The notes beneath the pieces are model-generated. The model did no database searches. It had not been told where the DNA came from and saw only the letters and a list, made by a program, of their open reading frames with translations. A DNA stretch of 31,495 nt from Spirochaetota bacterium (GTDB taxonomy: Bacteria > Spirochaetota > Spirochaetia > DSM-27196 > PWMO01). Of the stretch, positions 29,454 to 31,495 are shown piece after piece. Both the position numbers and the translations under genes were made by a program. Numbering within the stretch: position 1 is the stretch's first letter; every line of letters begins with the position of its first letter. The stretch spans positions 1-31,495 of the forward strand of contig JAAAOH010000038.1 of the NCBI GenBank assembly GCA_009908925.1, written 5' to 3'.

Positions 29454-31405
29454 GTCACAGACTCGAGCTCTTCCCAGCGACGATAGGCGTCGGCAATTTC
29501 TTTCTCGAGGGCAGCGAGCCGCTCGGTGAGCTCCCGCACCGCCGAGCCGGCATCCTCCGTCCCCGCCTCGGTGCCTGCGTCGCCGCGGTAGAGGGCGGGG
29601 TCCTGCAGACGCTCGTGAAGCTCCGCCTGCTCGGCTTCGAGCTCGGCGATCCGGTCGGGGAGAGCCTCGAGCTCGCGCTGTTCCCTGTAGCTGAGCCGCC
29701 GCGGTTTCTCGGTTTTCGGTTTGCGCTTTGCGCCGGCCACCTCCGCGCCGAAGCCGCCCGCATTGGCAGCGCCGCCGCCGGGTTTCCCGCCCCCGCCCGT
29801 GCCCCCGCCTCCCGAGCGCAGGCGTGCCGCCTCCTCTTCGCGCCAGTCGGAGTAGCCGCCGGAGTACTCGATCACCCTGCCGTCGTCCGTTCCCGGCAGG
29901 ACGAGGCACTCGGTGACCACGTTGTCGAGAAACTCACGGTCGTGGCTGACGAGGATGATGGTGCCCTCGTAGTCGATGAGAAGCTGCTCGAGGAGCTCGA
30001 GGGTTTCCACATCGAGGTCGTTGGTCGGCTCGTCGAGCACCAGCACGTTGGACGGGCGGGCGAAGAGCTTTGCAAGAAGCAGGCGATTCGTCTCACCGCC
30101 TGAAATCCCCTTCGCGGGCTTTTTCATCTCCTCAGGGGTGAAGAGGAACTCCTTGAGGTAGCCGATAAGGTGTCGTTCGCGACCATGGTAGCGCACCGAA
30201 TCGTAGCCGCCGCCGACGTTGTCGTAGATCGACTTCTCGGGGTCGATGCCGGCGCGCATCTGATCGAAATAGACGACCTCGAGGCCGGTCCCGTGCCTGA
30301 CGGTCCCGCGATCGGGCTCGAGCTCGCCGAGAAGCAGCCTGACGAGGGTGGTCTTGCCGCTGCCGTTGGGCCCGACGATGCCGAGGCGGTCGCCGCGCTC
30401 GATGAGGGTGCTCAGGCCCGAGACGATCGGGGTCTCGCCGTAGCTGAAGGTAAGATCCTCGGTTTCGATGACGATGGTACCCGAGCGACGGGCGGTTTCG
30501 ATGGACATCCGGGCGGTGCCCTGCCGCTCGCGGCGCCGTCGGTGCTCCTCTCGCATCGCCTCGAGTCGGCGGACGCGGCCCTCGTCGCGGGTGCGACGTG
30601 CCTTCACTCCCTTGTCGTACCACGCCTGCTCGGCGGCGAGTTTCTTGTCGAATTCCCGCCGCTCGGCCTCTTCCTGCTCGAGTTGCGCCTCCCGGCGCCT
30701 TACGAACTCGTCATAGTCGGTCTCTGCGAGGTAGAGGCGGCCGCGGTCGAGCTCGGCCACCCGGGTTGTGAATCGCCGCGCGAGCGCACGGTCGTGCGTG
30801 ACCATGATGATTGCCCGCTTCTCCACGCCTGCGAGGCGCAGCAGGTAGTCCTCGAGCCACAGGACCGTATCGATGTCGAGGTGATTGGTGGGCTCGTCGA
30901 GGAGGAGCGCGTCGGCACCCGCCGCAAGCGTGCGTGCGAGAAGCACCCGCCGGATGACGCCGCCGGAGGCCGTCGCCAGGTCGGTTCCGGCATCCACGCC
31001 GAGGCGGGTAAGAAACTGCTCGGCCCCGAGCCAGCGGGCGGCGAGCGTCTCGGCGTCCGGTGCGTTTTCGTGGTCGTCGCCGCGCGCCGCGTCACCGGCC
31101 GCGCCGGCGGTGCCGCCGGCGCCGCCGCCCGCGGTGCCGCCCGCTGCGACATCGATTGCCGCACCGGCGAGCCCGTGCGGAATCTGCTGCGGGAGGTAGG
31201 CGAGGTGGGCGCCGCTCTGCAGGCTTACTCTGCCCTCATCGGGGATGAGCTCGCCCGAGGCGATCCGAAGCAGTGTCGACTTCCCGGTTCCGTTTCGCCC
31301 CACGAGGGTGATGCGGTCGCCGGGCTCGACGTGCAGCGAGACGCCCTCGAGGAGTGCCTCGCCTGCAATGTGGTAGTGAACCTCATGTATGCCGAGAAGT
31401 GCCAC
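29450..31405 (-). CDS. uup: ABC-F family ATPase, Uup-like
   Basis: A 651-residue soluble protein with two ATP-binding cassettes and no membrane domain, as in ABC-F proteins that act on the ribosome. Cassette 1 has Walker A GRNGTGKS (37-44) and Walker B LLLDEPTNHLD. Cassette 2 has GPNGSGKT, signature ISGGE and LVLDEPTNDLD. The charged linker between them (RRREAQLEQEEAERREFDKK) is the P-site contact arm. A C-terminal coiled coil (LPDRIAELEAEQAELHERLQ) after a Gly-rich hinge favours Uup over other subfamilies. The first signature reads ASGGVIRR instead of LSGG. Residues 87-113 are a Gly/Ala-rich insert not usual in Uup. The start is GTG 31405 with no Shine-Dalgarno. Confidence 0.92.
   Translation of the reverse strand: MALLGIHEVHYHIAGEALLEGVSLHVEPGDRITLVGRNGTGKSTLLRIASGELIPDEGRVSLQSGAHLAYLPQQIPHGLAGAAIDVAAGGTAGGGAGGTAGAAGDAARGDDHENAPDAETLAARWLGAEQFLTRLGVDAGTDLATASGGVIRRVLLARTLAAGADALLLDEPTNHLDIDTVLWLEDYLLRLAGVEKRAIIMVTHDRALARRFTTRVAELDRGRLYLAETDYDEFVRRREAQLEQEEAERREFDKKLAAEQAWYDKGVKARRTRDEGRVRRLEAMREEHRRRRERQGTARMSIETARRSGTIVIETEDLTFSYGETPIVSGLSTLIERGDRLGIVGPNGSGKTTLVRLLLGELEPDRGTVRHGTGLEVVYFDQMRAGIDPEKSIYDNVGGGYDSVRYHGRERHLIGYLKEFLFTPEEMKKPAKGISGGETNRLLLAKLFARPSNVLVLDEPTNDLDVETLELLEQLLIDYEGTIILVSHDREFLDNVVTECLVLPGTDDGRVIEYSGGYSDWREEEAARLRSGGGGTGGGGKPGGGAANAGGFGAEVAGAKRKPKTEKPRRLSYREQRELEALPDRIAELEAEQAELHERLQDPALYRGDAGTEAGTEDAGSAVRELTERLAALEKEIADAYRRWEELESVT
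31067..31147 (-). other. Gly/Ala-rich insert in the ABC-F gene
   Basis: This stretch encodes residues 87-113 of the ABC-F protein, built from GGTAGGG/AGGTAG-type units in the first cassette between the Q-loop region (AYLPQQ) and the helical part. It keeps the frame and does not touch any catalytic motif. Confidence 0.6.
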
Positions 31406-31415
31406 CGGCGCACGG

Positions 31416-31441
31416 TAGCACGACCGGGGGCGGTGTTGCTA
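31416..31441. promoter_or_regulatory. Imperfect inverted repeat upstream of the ABC-F gene
   Basis: TAGCACGACCG and CGGTGTTGCTA form arms that match at 9 of 11 positions around GGGG. It begins 11 bp upstream of the GTG start, so it may be an operator or overlap the promoter. No clear -35/-10 pair was found near it, and the remaining bases to 31495 show nothing else. Confidence 0.35.
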
Positions 31442-31495
31442 CGCGGGCCTGTCGTCGATGCTACGCGCTGCCGGCGCTTGCTTCCGCGCTCACCC

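Overview
The window is GC-rich, densely coded bacterial DNA with no tRNA, rRNA, CRISPR array or intact insertion sequence that I can see. Promoters look like ordinary sigma70 sites (TTGACx/TATAAT type, 17-nt spacers). Signal peptides, outer-membrane barrel proteins and a Wza-type exporter indicate a Gram-negative (diderm) cell. The gene mix (PEGA/CsgG-type lipoprotein, RRM protein, actinobacterial-type glycogen synthase, LapA-type two-helix protein) fits a free-living high-GC spirochaete or a relative. That assignment is inference, not proof.

Region 1 (1-10241) is an exopolysaccharide or glycan assembly locus. A tightly overlapping minus-strand operon (5871 to 1) encodes an initiating phosphoglycosyl transferase, a WlbA-like sugar dehydrogenase, a WlbB-like acetyltransferase, a CE4-type deacetylase, a GT4 glycosyltransferase and the start of a second Gfo/Idh/MocA oxidoreductase. 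Upstream lie a PilZ protein and a CsgD/VpsT-like LuxR regulator. The export genes, a Wzz-type co-polymerase and an SLBB/Wza-type exporter, run the other way. The most striking item is the phosphoglycosyl transferase. Its N-terminus looks like a GGDEF domain that has lost GGDEF but kept the RxxD c-di-GMP inhibition motif at the correct spacing. Together with PilZ, the VpsT-like regulator and a complete GGDEF-EAL protein at 15.5 kb, this suggests polysaccharide synthesis gated by c-di-GMP at several levels.

Region 2 (10.2-15.5 kb) holds an EEP-family lipoprotein, two barrel-like outer-membrane proteins, dTDP-glucose 4,6-dehydratase, a fibronectin-like lipoprotein, a LapA-type membrane protein and a membrane-anchored methyltransferase. 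Region 3 (15.5-20 kb) has the PAS-GGDEF-EAL protein, a TetR regulator with a clear palindromic operator, and a cytoplasmic GH13 amylase.

Region 4 (20-23.7 kb) is accessory and partly decayed: an intact msrB, a higBA toxin-antitoxin pair with an inverted-repeat operator, an uncharacterised gene, broken msrB and msrA relics of a secreted methionine sulfoxide reductase operon, a response-regulator fragment, and a PEGA/CsgG lipoprotein.

Region 5 (23.7-31.4 kb) carries cyclophilin, an RRM RNA-binding protein with a long leader and strong terminator, a thioredoxin-like protein, GlgA/GlgM-type glycogen synthase, an MFS transporter, two adjacent LuxR-type regulators and a Uup-type ABC-F ATPase. Two window-wide themes stand out. 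Several genes lack a Shine-Dalgarno and start right at the predicted transcription start (leaderless). Several otherwise conserved enzymes carry Gly/Ala/Pro-rich inserts.
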